64,000 nucleotides of DNA. It comes from Pedobacter helvus (GTDB lineage Bacteria; Bacteroidota; Bacteroidia; Sphingobacteriales; Sphingobacteriaceae). The translations under genes and the position numbers were made by a program. Positions within the stretch are counted from its first letter, which is position 1. The number at the start of each line of letters is the position of its first letter. The stretch is taken from assembly GCF_005925325.1 (NCBI RefSeq), contig NZ_SRMP01000004.1, positions 310,001-374,000 of the forward strand, written 5' to 3'. Shown in pieces: positions 24,601 to 33,134 of the stretch. A model generated the notes under the pieces. It did not search any database, was not told the DNA's origin, and was given only the letters and a program-made list of their open reading frames with translations.

Positions 24601-25794
24601 TTACTGTTGGTTAAAATTAAAATGTAAAGTAAATGTGGTTCCTTTATTTTGTTCGGTTTGGCAGGCAACTGTACCATTCATTAAACCGACATATCGTTTT
24701 ACGATATTCAATCCCAATCCGGTTCCTGGGATATCTCCTGTGTTATGTGCCCTAAAAAATGGTTCAAATAGATTTACTTTATCCAATTCGGGGATGCCTA
24801 TTCCGTTATCTTTTACTTCAACGATCAGCTCATTTTCCTTCAACTTGGTATTGAACTGGATCATCGTATTTTCTCCAGAATACTTAATGGCATTAGAAAT
24901 GAGGTTGATGATGCAGTTTTTCAGCAGGTTATTATCCAAAAACACTTGGGCACTAGTGCCCGTATGTTCATAGACAATCAACTGATTTTGCTTGCTGATC
25001 AATTGCATTTCCTCCACAATTTCTTCTGCAAAAGCAATCACATTAAACCAATTGGCGTTAGGCTCTACTTTACCCGCTTCTAGTTTTTCTAGGGATAAGA
25101 AATCGTTAAGAATGGTAGTTAAGTTATTGATCGCATTTTTGATTTTCATCGTATGCTTCTCCACATTGGCTACATCACTTTTAGAACTATACTTGTCTAT
25201 CAAAGATGCCGACAACTGAATGGAACTTAAAGGCGTTCTAAACTCGTGAGAAGCCATTGATACAAACCTAGTCTTCAACTGATTAAGCTCCTTTTCCTTT
25301 TCAAATAATGCACTTACGTGCTCCTTTGCCGTTTCCAATTCATTGATAGATCTGATGAGGTCTTGTGTACGTTCTTTGATCTTATATTCTAGCTCTTCGG
25401 TATAGCTTTTGATCTTCAGTTCATCTTCTTTCTGCCTACTCAAATCATGAATAAAACCAGTAAAAATCCTTCTATCAGAAAATTTCACCTCACTTACACC
25501 CAACCTAAAAGGGAACACCGAACCATCTCTACGTTGTCCTTGAACTTCTCTACCAATTCCAATGATATGCGCATGGCCACTATGGCGATAATTGGCAATG
25601 TAATGGTCGTGTCTAGCTTTATCGGGTTGAGGCATTAAAACGGAAACATTTTTACCAATAAGCTCGTCACGATTATAACCAAACAACGTTAGTGCAGAAG
25701 GATTAATATGTTCAATTATTCCAAATTCGTCAATGGTGATAATTCCATCAATGGCATTCTCTATAATTGCGTTCAATAATTTGGCTCTCTCCAT
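24601..25794 (-). CDS. FixL-like PAS-domain histidine kinase (probable heme oxygen sensor)
   Basis: The 397-residue soluble kinase has one PAS domain (about 5-115), a coiled coil (120-175), a HisKA domain with MASHEFRTPLSS and a HATPase domain with N box (NCIINLISNAIKYS), DNGIGIP and GTGLGL. The PAS domain aligns with FixL: RHDHY (His62, equivalent to the heme-ligating His200 of B. japonicum FixL), AHIIGIGR (His76 and Arg82, equivalent to His214 and Arg220) and GQRRDGSVFPFRL. The Arg206 equivalent is Asn. It has no transmembrane segment. With the REC-CRP regulator 11 bp downstream it forms a likely oxygen- or gas-responsive two-component system. Confidence 0.88.
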   Translation of the reverse strand: MERAKLLNAIIENAIDGIITIDEFGIIEHINPSALTLFGYNRDELIGKNVSVLMPQPDKARHDHYIANYRHSGHAHIIGIGREVQGQRRDGSVFPFRLGVSEVKFSDRRIFTGFIHDLSRQKEDELKIKSYTEELEYKIKERTQDLIRSINELETAKEHVSALFEKEKELNQLKTRFVSMASHEFRTPLSSIQLSASLIDKYSSKSDVANVEKHTMKIKNAINNLTTILNDFLSLEKLEAGKVEPNANWFNVIAFAEEIVEEMQLISKQNQLIVYEHTGTSAQVFLDNNLLKNCIINLISNAIKYSGENTMIQFNTKLKENELIVEVKDNGIGIPELDKVNLFEPFFRAHNTGDIPGTGLGLNIVKRYVGLMNGTVACQTEQNKGTTFTLHFNFNQQ

Positions 25795-25904
25795 GTTCCT
25801 TGTAAGTAAGACGTTAAAATTAAAAAGTTAAAAATTGAACTTTTTGCTAATCCTTTCACCTGAGCAAGTTAGTTATTTTAGGAATATTTTAACCGAAACA
25901 AATA

Positions 25905-27668
25905 TCAAATATTGGTGCTTAAAAGCCTGCTTTCAGATGCCAACAACTCCTTCAAGGCATTTGGGTTTGAGAGTTCATTGAACAAGTCTTTATAGTAAGA
26001 AATCCCTTTTTCTAATTGACTTTTAAAACCATACAAATACTTCTTTTTCTTATCGTTAATATTTTTAAAGTAAAGCTGTACTTCAGCCTGTAAATAATCG
26101 ATATACAAGTTCAATTCGTTTACAAAAACGTGCGGTCGTTGCACCTTATCCAACAAGTTAATACCGCCATAAATGTGCTTCACCATTTCGTCTAAAGAAT
26201 AAACTTTGTTAAAGTAGGCTAAGTTTGGTCCGGGGCAAATAGCGACCGCTTTACTTTCTTTGGGTTTAAGCATATTGGTTTTGATATACGTTGATGCACA
26301 CAAACCTTCGCATAAACATACTTTCTCAGTAATACGATCAAATGCATCTTGATATGCCTCTTGCGTTAAATCCTGAGAAGCTAACTGTTTTATTTTCAGC
26401 CTCTGGTATTTACTAGAAGCGGTACAAATCGGTTCTTTGGTGAATTCGGTATTGCTGCATAAGTATTTTTTTGTGCATGGACTTCCAGGTTTTCCGACTG
26501 CTATCCTATCCAAACGTTGCTGTTCGGCACTACTATACTTAAAATTATTAAACAACACCCCCAACGGCGAAGAATTACTCAGATAATAATCTTCTTGCTT
26601 AGCTTCCGATAACTGATGTAATGTTTGCTCGTCTACATTGGTTACTTCTGGCACCAATAAAAACGGACTTCCCCAACCTGTAGCATCCAAGTTATAGTAT
26701 TTCAGCAAAAATTCGTTCTCTTGTGCAGTTCCAATTCCACCTTGTACCGTAATCTTTTGTTGAGGTAATTGTCCTATATTCATTTCCTTTTGAATTAAGC
26801 TTTTGTGGTATAATTCTTCCAATTCTTTACGCATCGAAATACGGTTTTGCTTGAAGTCTTCCAATATCGGACCTAATAAAAAGCCGTCGGTAGCAAAGGC
26901 ATGACCACCGCAATTTAATCCAGATTCTATTCTGAATTCAGATACCCAAAGTCCCTTTTTGGCTAAGAACTTTGCTTGTATCAATGCCGACCTAAAATCG
27001 CTAACTTTTAATATAATTCGCTTATCAAATTCACCTTTTTGATTAGGATAAAAATCTTCGAATTTTTCGATATAACTATATAATCTAGGATTCATTCCGG
27101 CAGAGAGTACAACTGATGCATTGAGTTTACTTTGCGCAAATGCTCTAAATGCGGCTAGCGCATCTGTATTTTCGTCTCCTAGGTATTCACCATCTTTAGC
27201 AAAATTGAGTTTATCAACCTTTGCCATAATGTTTACATCGATATTTCCCTTTTTCATTCTCTGGCGTAAACGATCTTGGAAAATTTTCTTCCTAGCTCCT
27301 TCTGGATATTCCATCATTAGCTCATAACCATGCTTAATCACAGAACCTTCAGGCAATAATTCGAAATAACGGCAAATATCACTTCCAGCAACGAAATCTT
27401 GCTTTTTCAATGTTTCGAATTGTCTATCCACTAAGTCTTGTAGCAGGTTCAAATAAGCCATGATCCTTTTGATCCTATAATCTACCTCTTTTTTATCAAT
27501 GGGATGATATGCTAAGTGATTTAATTGAGAATGATATTTTCTCATCCGTTCCGTCAGTTCATCATCCACAATTGAAACTACTGAAGAAATACCATAACGT
27601 GCCACTTTCAGCGGAGTATCTATAGAAAAGCCTAAACCTAAAACTGGAATATGAAATTGATGAACCAT
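25905..27668 (-). CDS. conserved protein, nitronate-monooxygenase-like barrel plus Cys-rich region (function unknown)
   Basis: The 587-residue protein starts HIPVLGLGFSIDTPLKVARYGISSVVS, a pattern like the first strands of nitronate monooxygenase/PfaD-type FMN TIM barrels, and has a GGIGTAQENEF stretch further on that resembles their phosphate-binding GGIGT loop. A separate C-terminal region carries grouped cysteines (CTKKYLC, PICTAS, CLCEGLC, AICPGP; about 400-470), suggesting a metal or Fe-S site. I do not recognise a characterised homologue. It has no signal peptide. It lies on the same strand as the FixL-like system, with a 110-bp gap, so a link to it is possible but unproven. Confidence 0.55.
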   Translation of the reverse strand: MVHQFHIPVLGLGFSIDTPLKVARYGISSVVSIVDDELTERMRKYHSQLNHLAYHPIDKKEVDYRIKRIMAYLNLLQDLVDRQFETLKKQDFVAGSDICRYFELLPEGSVIKHGYELMMEYPEGARKKIFQDRLRQRMKKGNIDVNIMAKVDKLNFAKDGEYLGDENTDALAAFRAFAQSKLNASVVLSAGMNPRLYSYIEKFEDFYPNQKGEFDKRIILKVSDFRSALIQAKFLAKKGLWVSEFRIESGLNCGGHAFATDGFLLGPILEDFKQNRISMRKELEELYHKSLIQKEMNIGQLPQQKITVQGGIGTAQENEFLLKYYNLDATGWGSPFLLVPEVTNVDEQTLHQLSEAKQEDYYLSNSSPLGVLFNNFKYSSAEQQRLDRIAVGKPGSPCTKKYLCSNTEFTKEPICTASSKYQRLKIKQLASQDLTQEAYQDAFDRITEKVCLCEGLCASTYIKTNMLKPKESKAVAICPGPNLAYFNKVYSLDEMVKHIYGGINLLDKVQRPHVFVNELNLYIDYLQAEVQLYFKNINDKKKKYLYGFKSQLEKGISYYKDLFNELSNPNALKELLASESRLLSTNI

Positions 27669-28007
27669 ATATTTTAAATGAGAAATGTGTTTTTTTTGCC
27701 AAAATTATTGAGGAAACTCACTTTTTAACCGACTGCAGGTCACTTAAAAAAATGATTAAAATCATTTTCTCTAGGGATCAGGGATTAAGTATCAATTTGT
27801 TCATCAGTTCACTTGTTCATTAGTTAATTGATTAACGGTATTTGATCTTAATCTTTTGGATATTGATGATTGCTTTATTGGTAATTTACTATCGCAACTA
27901 AGCCCTAACTCCTAGTACCTATCCTTTAAACCCCAAAATCAATTCTATGTTAACAATTACTCTTAATATTAACAAAATGATAATATACACTTAACTACAC
28001 AATGCCC
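27669..28007. other. gene-free interval between divergent genes
   Basis: AT-rich and without convincing ORFs. Two imperfect copies of TTGTTCATnAGTT lie about 14 bp apart near 27797-27825. Nothing else recognisable was found. Confidence 0.4.
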
Positions 28008-28015
28008 TAGCTTTG
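28008..28015 (+). promoter_or_regulatory. -7 promoter element of the Lys-rich protein gene
   Basis: TAGCTTTG matches TAnnTTTG and lies 16 bp before the ATG at 28032, implying a very short leader. Confidence 0.5.
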
Positions 28016-28031
28016 CCGAAAAGCTAAATCC

Positions 28032-28346
28032 ATGAAGAAAGATAAACACAGAGCGCAAGAAAAAGCGCAACTGAAAGCCAACCGTAAACAAGCCGAGAAA
28101 GCCATAAAAGCTGCATTAATTATCGAATTGACTACTTTGATCAGCACTTTCGCTGAGCCTAATAAAAAGCTTAAAAAATTAGTGGAAAAAGCGGCATCAG
28201 CATTCTCTAAGGAAATTGATAAAACTGCGAAACCTGTTACAGAAACGCAAGCATTAAAAAAAGAGGAAACCGCCCCCGTGGTAGAAGAAAAAAAAGCTAT
28301 TAAACCTCGTACGGTTAAAAAAACTGAAAAGGAAGCAACAAAATAG
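28032..28346 (+). CDS. small Lys/Ala-rich basic protein
   Basis: The 104-residue protein is rich in Lys, Ala and Glu, has no signal peptide and no membrane segment. The N-terminal half (MKKDKHRAQEKAQLKANRK...) is likely a helix or coiled coil, and the tail is Lys/Thr/Val/Pro-rich like histone-H1-type bacterial tails. A nucleic-acid-associated role is possible but not shown. It has its own -7 element and a hairpin terminator, so it is monocistronic. Confidence 0.6.
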   Translation: MKKDKHRAQEKAQLKANRKQAEKAIKAALIIELTTLISTFAEPNKKLKKLVEKAASAFSKEIDKTAKPVTETQALKKEETAPVVEEKKAIKPRTVKKTEKEATK

Positions 28347-28370
28347 TTGCAATAATCTTAGTTGGACATA

Positions 28371-28416
28371 AATAACTGTAGCTATGTAATTTAAGTAGCT
28401 GCAGTTATTATTTTAT
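28371..28416 (+). terminator. terminator of the Lys-rich protein gene
   Basis: AATAACTGTAGCTA pairs with TAGCTGCAGTTATT (one mismatch), loop 11 bases, followed by ATTTTAT. Confidence 0.7.
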
Positions 28417-28487
28417 AAGGCTCATAAGCTTAGAAAATGAAATTCTTTTTCGTTTAAAGAATAAATAATTGCAACTTTGTATCATTA

Positions 28488-28838
28488 ATGAAAGCAACGA
28501 GAACATATCAAAACAAAAAAGTAAAGGCCTTTGCCGCTGCTTTATTGGCGATTTTGTTTCTAGCCATTCCTTTCATCCAGACGCTTCACTCGCACCACGC
28601 CAGTGAAGAATTCGTAAAAACCACTACAGAAAAATCTATAACTAGCGCAGCCGAAAAGTGTTTGATTTGTGATTATACTGCCGAAATTAAAGGCAAACAA
28701 ATTTTGATGGCTCATCCGCCAACAATTGACATCCCAACGAATGTTTGCGCTACACTAAATACCTTCGTTTATACGAGGCTCTATAAATTTACGCTTCAAA
28801 ACTTCAGCAACAAAGGCCCTCCTAGCCTTTTAAGCTAA
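28488..28838 (+). CDS. small secreted protein with His and Cys metal-type motifs
   Basis: The 116-residue protein has an N-terminal signal/anchor helix (about 13-32) followed at once by LHSHHAS, and further on a CLICDY motif (Cys-x-x-Cys). Proteins with this layout, similar to DUF2946-like products, often precede TonB-dependent metal receptors. Here the TonB receptor starts about 340 bp downstream on the same strand. Metal binding in the periplasm is inferred from His/Cys content and neighbourhood. An AACTTTG sequence near 28466 is a partial -7 match. Confidence 0.6.
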   Translation: MKATRTYQNKKVKAFAAALLAILFLAIPFIQTLHSHHASEEFVKTTTEKSITSAAEKCLICDYTAEIKGKQILMAHPPTIDIPTNVCATLNTFVYTRLYKFTLQNFSNKGPPSLLS

Positions 28839-29179
28839 CTTCTCTTTAACGGTTGTCGTCGCAATTCGCATGACTCTTCCGTAAATCCTATTATTTTTTA
28901 ACCCGAAGGCCATAGGTTTTCAAATTCATTTATTGTATTTGATGATTTCTTTGAATTGAGTAATTCTTATTTAAAGCTCAATATTATAATTTAAGGTTCT
29001 ATCCTACTGACTCTGAAATAAATTCAGGGACGATGTAAACCCGACAGTCCGTCATGCTGACCCGTGGCGAAGCGAAAAGCTACCTGCAAATTTATTTCAG
29101 CATCAGTTAAATGGATATAATCCAATTAAGCTTTAACAAGCTGACAGATATCATCAAATGCAATACACAAGATTTCTCC
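28839..29179. other. gene-free interval with palindromic element (copy 3)
   Basis: Positions 29006-29108 hold a third copy of the dispersed dyad, with CTCTGAAATAAATTCAGGG and CGTCATGCTGA...ATTTATTTCAGCATC arms, interrupted by an extra CCCGTGGCGAAGCG insertion. An ATG at 29111 in frame with the TonB receptor directly abuts it, but the signal peptide argues for the later start. Confidence 0.55.
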
Positions 29180-31573
29180 ATGAAGAAATGGTATGCATTA
29201 TTCTTTAGCTGCTTTTCGGCAAGCTATGTTTTGGCGCAAAACACTGAAGTTTCAGTTTACGTAAGCACTGGCCAACGATCTGCAATTGTGGCCGCAAAAG
29301 TAAACTTGAGTACATCTTCTGCACTTACAGATGCTTCTGGTACAGCAATTTTAAAAGATATCCCTCTGGGTAGTTATGTACTTGTTGTGCAAGCAAAAGG
29401 TTATGCAGATTATGAAAGACGTGTTCAAATCAATGCCAATAACAGACATATCCATGTAAAACTGAAGCCAGAAGTAACAGAGTTAAAAACTGTGGAAATT
29501 AACAGTAATGCCCAAAACATCAGAAAGAATACGGAAGCGAGAAATGTAGAGATTGTAGATCAAGCTTTTGTTCAAAGGAACTTAGATGGGAGCTTGATGA
29601 AGACACTTGATAGGCTACCTGGAATTAGCAGTATTGGTATAGGTTCTGGACAATCGAAGCCGATTATACGTGGTTTGGGTTTTAACCGAGTGGTGGTGAT
29701 TGATAAAGGAATCAAGCATGAAGGACAACAATGGGGCGCAGACCACGGATTAGAGATTGATCAGTTTGCCGCTGGAGAAATTGAAATTATCAAAGGTCCA
29801 TCCTCTTTTGTTTACGGATCTGATGCCATTGGCGGTGCTATCAACCTAAAACCAGTTAACGTACCGCTTAATCAAGGCTTAGGTGGAAGTGTAAACCTCA
29901 TCGGAAAAACAAATAACAAACATTACGGCGGCTCTGTAAATCTATTTGGAAGCAATGAAAAGTGGTTTTTTGATAGTAGAGTTACCTATCAAAACTACGC
30001 AGATTACCGGGTGCCTACAGATAAAGTTTATGTTTACGATTATGCTGTAAATCTGCATAACAATCAAATACGTAACACTGCCGGAAGAGAAACTGGCTTA
30101 CATTTTAGTACGGGTTATGTCGGCAAAGCTTTTAAAACATCATTTTATGCAAGCAACAGCTATGCAAAAACCGGCTTTTTTGCCAATGCACACGGTTTAG
30201 AGCCCCGCAACGTAGATGAAGCTTTACATGACGCTTCTGACCGTGATATTCAGTTGCCGTATCAAACGGTTAACCATTTTAAGTTGATCAATCGTACGGA
30301 ATTTAGCCATTCAAATAGTAAAACTGAAGTAGAATTAGGATTTCAGCATAACTATAGACAGGAGTTTAACCGATATACGCCTCACGGTTTTATGCCTACG
30401 ATATATCCAAGTTATATGACCATCCCAATTAATTTGGAAAGGGTTTATGATAAGTACATCTACTCAGGAAATGTAAAACATAGTTTCAGCATCAACAAGC
30501 ATCATTTACAAGTTGGAGTTAACGGAGATTACCAAAACAATAACATTAGTGGATGGAGTTTTTTGATCCCAGCCTTTCAACAGTTTAATGCTGGTTTATT
30601 TGCCTACGATAAATACATCGTCAATAATGATTTGATATTGCATGGCGCATTACGCTATGATTATGGCACTTATCAATTTGAAAGATATGACGACTGGTTT
30701 CTATCGGAACGTCAAGTAAATGGTGCAAATTCATTAGAAAGAGTGACAAGAGCTGCAGATTTCTCGCGTAACTTTAACAGTTTCGTTTGGTCGCTCGGTG
30801 CTAATTACAACCCTGGCAAATTGAATATCAAAACCAATGTTGGTAAAAGTTTTAGAATGCCAATTGCCAAGGAGCTAGCTGCAAATGGTGTAAACTATCA
30901 TTATTTCAGTTATGAGAGAGGTAACAAAAACTTAGCTCCTGAAGTAGCTTACCAAATTGATTTAGGGATGACTTGGACGGAGAAAAAATGGTCTGTGGCA
31001 CTAAATCCCTTTTACAACTACTTTCCTAATTATATCTATTTGAACCCTACAGCCTATCATGATCGGTTCTATGGTGCCGGAAATCAAGTTTTCGAATATG
31101 AACAAAGTAGCGTAATGCGTTATGGAGCAGAATTGAAAGTTACCTATCAATGGCTACCAACTTTAAGTTCAGAATTTTTAGGCGAATACGTGTATAGCGA
31201 ACAACTTTCGGGGAGCAAGAAAGGTTTTACATTACCATTTTCGCCAGCTCCATCTGGATTGGTCAACCTCACTTGGTCACCTAAAATCTCTACTAAAATC
31301 AGTAATACTTATTTTTCTGTAGACTATCGTTTAACTGCAGCACAAAACAACATTGTTCCGCCAGAGAAAAAAACACCTGGTTACCAAATTATCAATTTGC
31401 AAATGGGCAGCAGTTTTAAATTCAATAAACAAAATATCGATTTGAGCTTGCAGGTTCAAAATCTGTTGGATGCCAAATATTTAAATCACACCAGTTTTTA
31501 TAGATTGATATCCTTGCCAGAAGCAAGTAGGAATATCGTCTTCTCATTGAAAATGCCCTTTAAAATCAAATAG
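29180..31573 (+). CDS. TonB-dependent outer-membrane receptor (probable metal uptake)
   Basis: The 797-residue protein starts at 29180 with a signal peptide (MKKWYALFFSCFSASYVLAQ); an upstream in-frame ATG at 29111 would bury it. After a carboxypeptidase-regulatory-like beta-sandwich (about 25-100) come the TonB plug (LDRLPGISSIGIGSGQSKP, VIDKGIKHEGQQWGADHG, IIKGPSSFVYGSDAIGG) and a 22-strand barrel with an aromatic C-terminal end. His residues in the plug and the following His-rich lipoproteins suggest zinc or another transition metal, in the manner of ZnuD. The substrate is inference only. Confidence 0.82.
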   Translation: MKKWYALFFSCFSASYVLAQNTEVSVYVSTGQRSAIVAAKVNLSTSSALTDASGTAILKDIPLGSYVLVVQAKGYADYERRVQINANNRHIHVKLKPEVTELKTVEINSNAQNIRKNTEARNVEIVDQAFVQRNLDGSLMKTLDRLPGISSIGIGSGQSKPIIRGLGFNRVVVIDKGIKHEGQQWGADHGLEIDQFAAGEIEIIKGPSSFVYGSDAIGGAINLKPVNVPLNQGLGGSVNLIGKTNNKHYGGSVNLFGSNEKWFFDSRVTYQNYADYRVPTDKVYVYDYAVNLHNNQIRNTAGRETGLHFSTGYVGKAFKTSFYASNSYAKTGFFANAHGLEPRNVDEALHDASDRDIQLPYQTVNHFKLINRTEFSHSNSKTEVELGFQHNYRQEFNRYTPHGFMPTIYPSYMTIPINLERVYDKYIYSGNVKHSFSINKHHLQVGVNGDYQNNNISGWSFLIPAFQQFNAGLFAYDKYIVNNDLILHGALRYDYGTYQFERYDDWFLSERQVNGANSLERVTRAADFSRNFNSFVWSLGANYNPGKLNIKTNVGKSFRMPIAKELAANGVNYHYFSYERGNKNLAPEVAYQIDLGMTWTEKKWSVALNPFYNYFPNYIYLNPTAYHDRFYGAGNQVFEYEQSSVMRYGAELKVTYQWLPTLSSEFLGEYVYSEQLSGSKKGFTLPFSPAPSGLVNLTWSPKISTKISNTYFSVDYRLTAAQNNIVPPEKKTPGYQIINLQMGSSFKFNKQNIDLSLQVQNLLDAKYLNHTSFYRLISLPEASRNIVFSLKMPFKIK

Positions 31574-31580
31574 GGAAAAC

Positions 31581-31669
31581 ATCAATAATCAATAATCAAT
31601 AATCAATAATCAATAATCAATAATCAATAATCAATAATCAATAATCAATAATCAATAATCAATAATCAA
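31581..31669. repeat. heptanucleotide tandem repeat, about 12.7 copies
   Basis: The 7-bp unit ATCAATA is repeated perfectly 12 times, plus five further bases, in the gap between the TonB receptor stop (31573) and the start of the His-rich lipoprotein gene (31679). It ends 9 bp before that ATG, inside the likely leader or promoter region. Such tracts change length by slipped-strand mispairing. Confidence 0.95.
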
Positions 31670-31678
31670 ATTAAGAAA

Positions 31679-32368
31679 ATGAAAACAAAAAAAATTCTAC
31701 TTGCCGCGGTCCTTTTCGTATCTGTATTAAGTGCTTGTAAAAAAGATGATGACACAGTTGAAGTAAAAGAAGGTATTGAAAGAGCTGAACTTACTTTTAC
31801 AGAAGTAGATGGCCACGCTCATGGAGATCACTTTCATGACCTTGCCGATAAAACAGGCGTAACTCCAATTGTTGTTAAATTTAACAATAAAGGTGCAGCT
31901 ATTTCTGGTGGCCACATGCACATCGAAGCTGATGCTGTTTACAAAATACAGTTGAAAGCTTGGGATTACACAGGTAAAGAAGTACAAAACGATTTTATCG
32001 CCAATAAAGCAACGGCTGATAATTACAAAGCATTTTTTGTAGGAGGCAACTTTATCTTAAATGCAAATACAACTGATGAAAGCGGTGCTATTTTTCAACC
32101 GAGAGAAACAACTTACGGCGACGGAACAGCAGTATCTGGAACTGGAGGCATAGGTACAACTGGTATTTTAAGCTACTTCACAGTTGGCCACGGTAATGAA
32201 GGTGCAACCAAAGAAGTAAGCTTTATCCTTAGAAAATTAAATGCAGGTGTAAAAGCTAACATCACTAGAAACGATTGGAACCGCAATGATTATACTACCG
32301 CGTTCGGTGGACAAGACGTATTGAAACTAAATCTGGAAATACACGCAGAAGAAGGACACGCACATTAA
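31679..32368 (+). CDS. His-rich lipoprotein
   Basis: The 229-residue protein has a lipoprotein signal with lipobox LSAC followed by Lys-Lys-Asp-Asp-Asp. Histidines cluster near the start of the mature part (GHAHGDHFHD), in GGHMHIE, and at the very C-terminus (HAEEGHAH). The rest looks beta-rich with no recognised domain. By composition it is a periplasmic or surface metal-binding protein working with the TonB receptor encoded upstream. The 7-bp tandem repeat directly precedes its start. Confidence 0.72.
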   Translation: MKTKKILLAAVLFVSVLSACKKDDDTVEVKEGIERAELTFTEVDGHAHGDHFHDLADKTGVTPIVVKFNNKGAAISGGHMHIEADAVYKIQLKAWDYTGKEVQNDFIANKATADNYKAFFVGGNFILNANTTDESGAIFQPRETTYGDGTAVSGTGGIGTTGILSYFTVGHGNEGATKEVSFILRKLNAGVKANITRNDWNRNDYTTAFGGQDVLKLNLEIHAEEGHAH

Positions 32369-32437
32369 TAAATTAAGGAGATTGCCTAACAACAATCTCC
32401 TTAACTAACTTAAACAAAACACATAAATAAAAAAAGT

Positions 32438-32905
32438 ATGAAAAAGATTGCAGCCCTGTTTGCTATAATGTTATTGATTTTTACTGGTTGTAAAAAAGAT
32501 GATAAAGAAGAAATAGATACCGAATATCCTGAAATTTTAACCACAGCAAGCTCGTTTCCACTGCAATGTGGTGTGCTAACACGTGGACAAACTGCTACCA
32601 TTAAAGCTACTTTTAGCGACAACAAAGAACTTGGAGCGTACAGCATAGACATTCACCATAATTTCGATCAGCATAACCACAGTACAGAAGTTAGTAACTG
32701 TACTTTCGATGCGAAGAAAACTCCTGTGAAACCTTTCGTATTCATTCAAGATTATACCATCCCAGCTGGATCAAAACGATACGAAGCAACTGCACAAATT
32801 GCTATTCCTGCTGACATAGATCCTGGTGACTATCATTTTATGATTCGCTTAACGGATAAGGAAGGATGGCAGACCATCAAAGGATTGAGCATTAAAATTA
32901 AATAG
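32438..32905 (+). CDS. DUF4625-like lipoprotein with His-rich segment
   Basis: The 155-residue protein has a lipobox FTGC followed by Lys-Lys-Asp-Asp. The mature part is an immunoglobulin-like beta-sandwich of the DUF4625 type (FPLQCGVLTRGQTATIKATF, then YSIDIHHNFDQHNHS, and GDYHFMIRLTDKEGW). The central His cluster suggests metal handling. It lies 69 bp after the first lipoprotein and 3 bp before the next small one, so the three form a unit with the TonB receptor. Confidence 0.72.
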   Translation: MKKIAALFAIMLLIFTGCKKDDKEEIDTEYPEILTTASSFPLQCGVLTRGQTATIKATFSDNKELGAYSIDIHHNFDQHNHSTEVSNCTFDAKKTPVKPFVFIQDYTIPAGSKRYEATAQIAIPADIDPGDYHFMIRLTDKEGWQTIKGLSIKIK

Positions 32906-32908
32906 ACG

Positions 32909-33067
32909 ATGAAGACAGTTAAATTATTGATTGTACTCATCGGTCTTACATTTATGAGTACCGGATGTAGACATGACCATCACGATCATGAAGAAAAGTC
33001 ATCCAAAATTGAGCAATCAAACCACACTCACAAAACTGAAAAAGAAGACGAAAAACATCGTCATTAA
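32909..33067 (+). CDS. 52-residue His-rich lipoprotein
   Basis: A short gene with ATG at 32909 and TAA at 33065-33067. The product has a signal peptide with lipobox STGC (Cys20), and a mature part of 33 residues of which ten are His, in CRHDHHDHEEKSS and HKTEKEDEKHRH. It starts 3 bp after the DUF4625-like stop, so it is clearly in the same operon. Very high His/Glu/Lys content points to metal binding or metal buffering at the membrane. It is small enough to be missed by automatic annotation. Confidence 0.72.
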   Translation: MKTVKLLIVLIGLTFMSTGCRHDHHDHEEKSSKIEQSNHTHKTEKEDEKHRH

Positions 33068-33093
33068 GGATAAATAGTTTGTTTAGGTTAGTA

Positions 33094-33128
33094 GCAATGC
33101 CTCCCGATGGATTTTGGGAGGCTTGCTC
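33094..33128. terminator. hairpin between convergent genes
   Basis: GCCTCCC / GGGAGGC, extended outward by AGCAA / TTGCT with one bulge, lies between the His-rich lipoprotein and the converging deaminase gene. It has no clear T-run, so terminator function is moderately supported. Confidence 0.5.
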
Positions 33129-33134
33129 ATTTAA

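Noticed and set aside
29111..29179. Upstream ATG as the start of the TonB receptor.
   Set aside because: It would place 23 residues, partly from the palindromic repeat border, before an otherwise clear signal peptide.
31581..31669. Heptanucleotide tandem repeat considered as a coding repeat or assembly artefact.
   Set aside because: It lies between two stop/start signals and carries no frame continuing into the neighbours. Perfect copies are typical of slippage tracts, though an error in copy number cannot be excluded.
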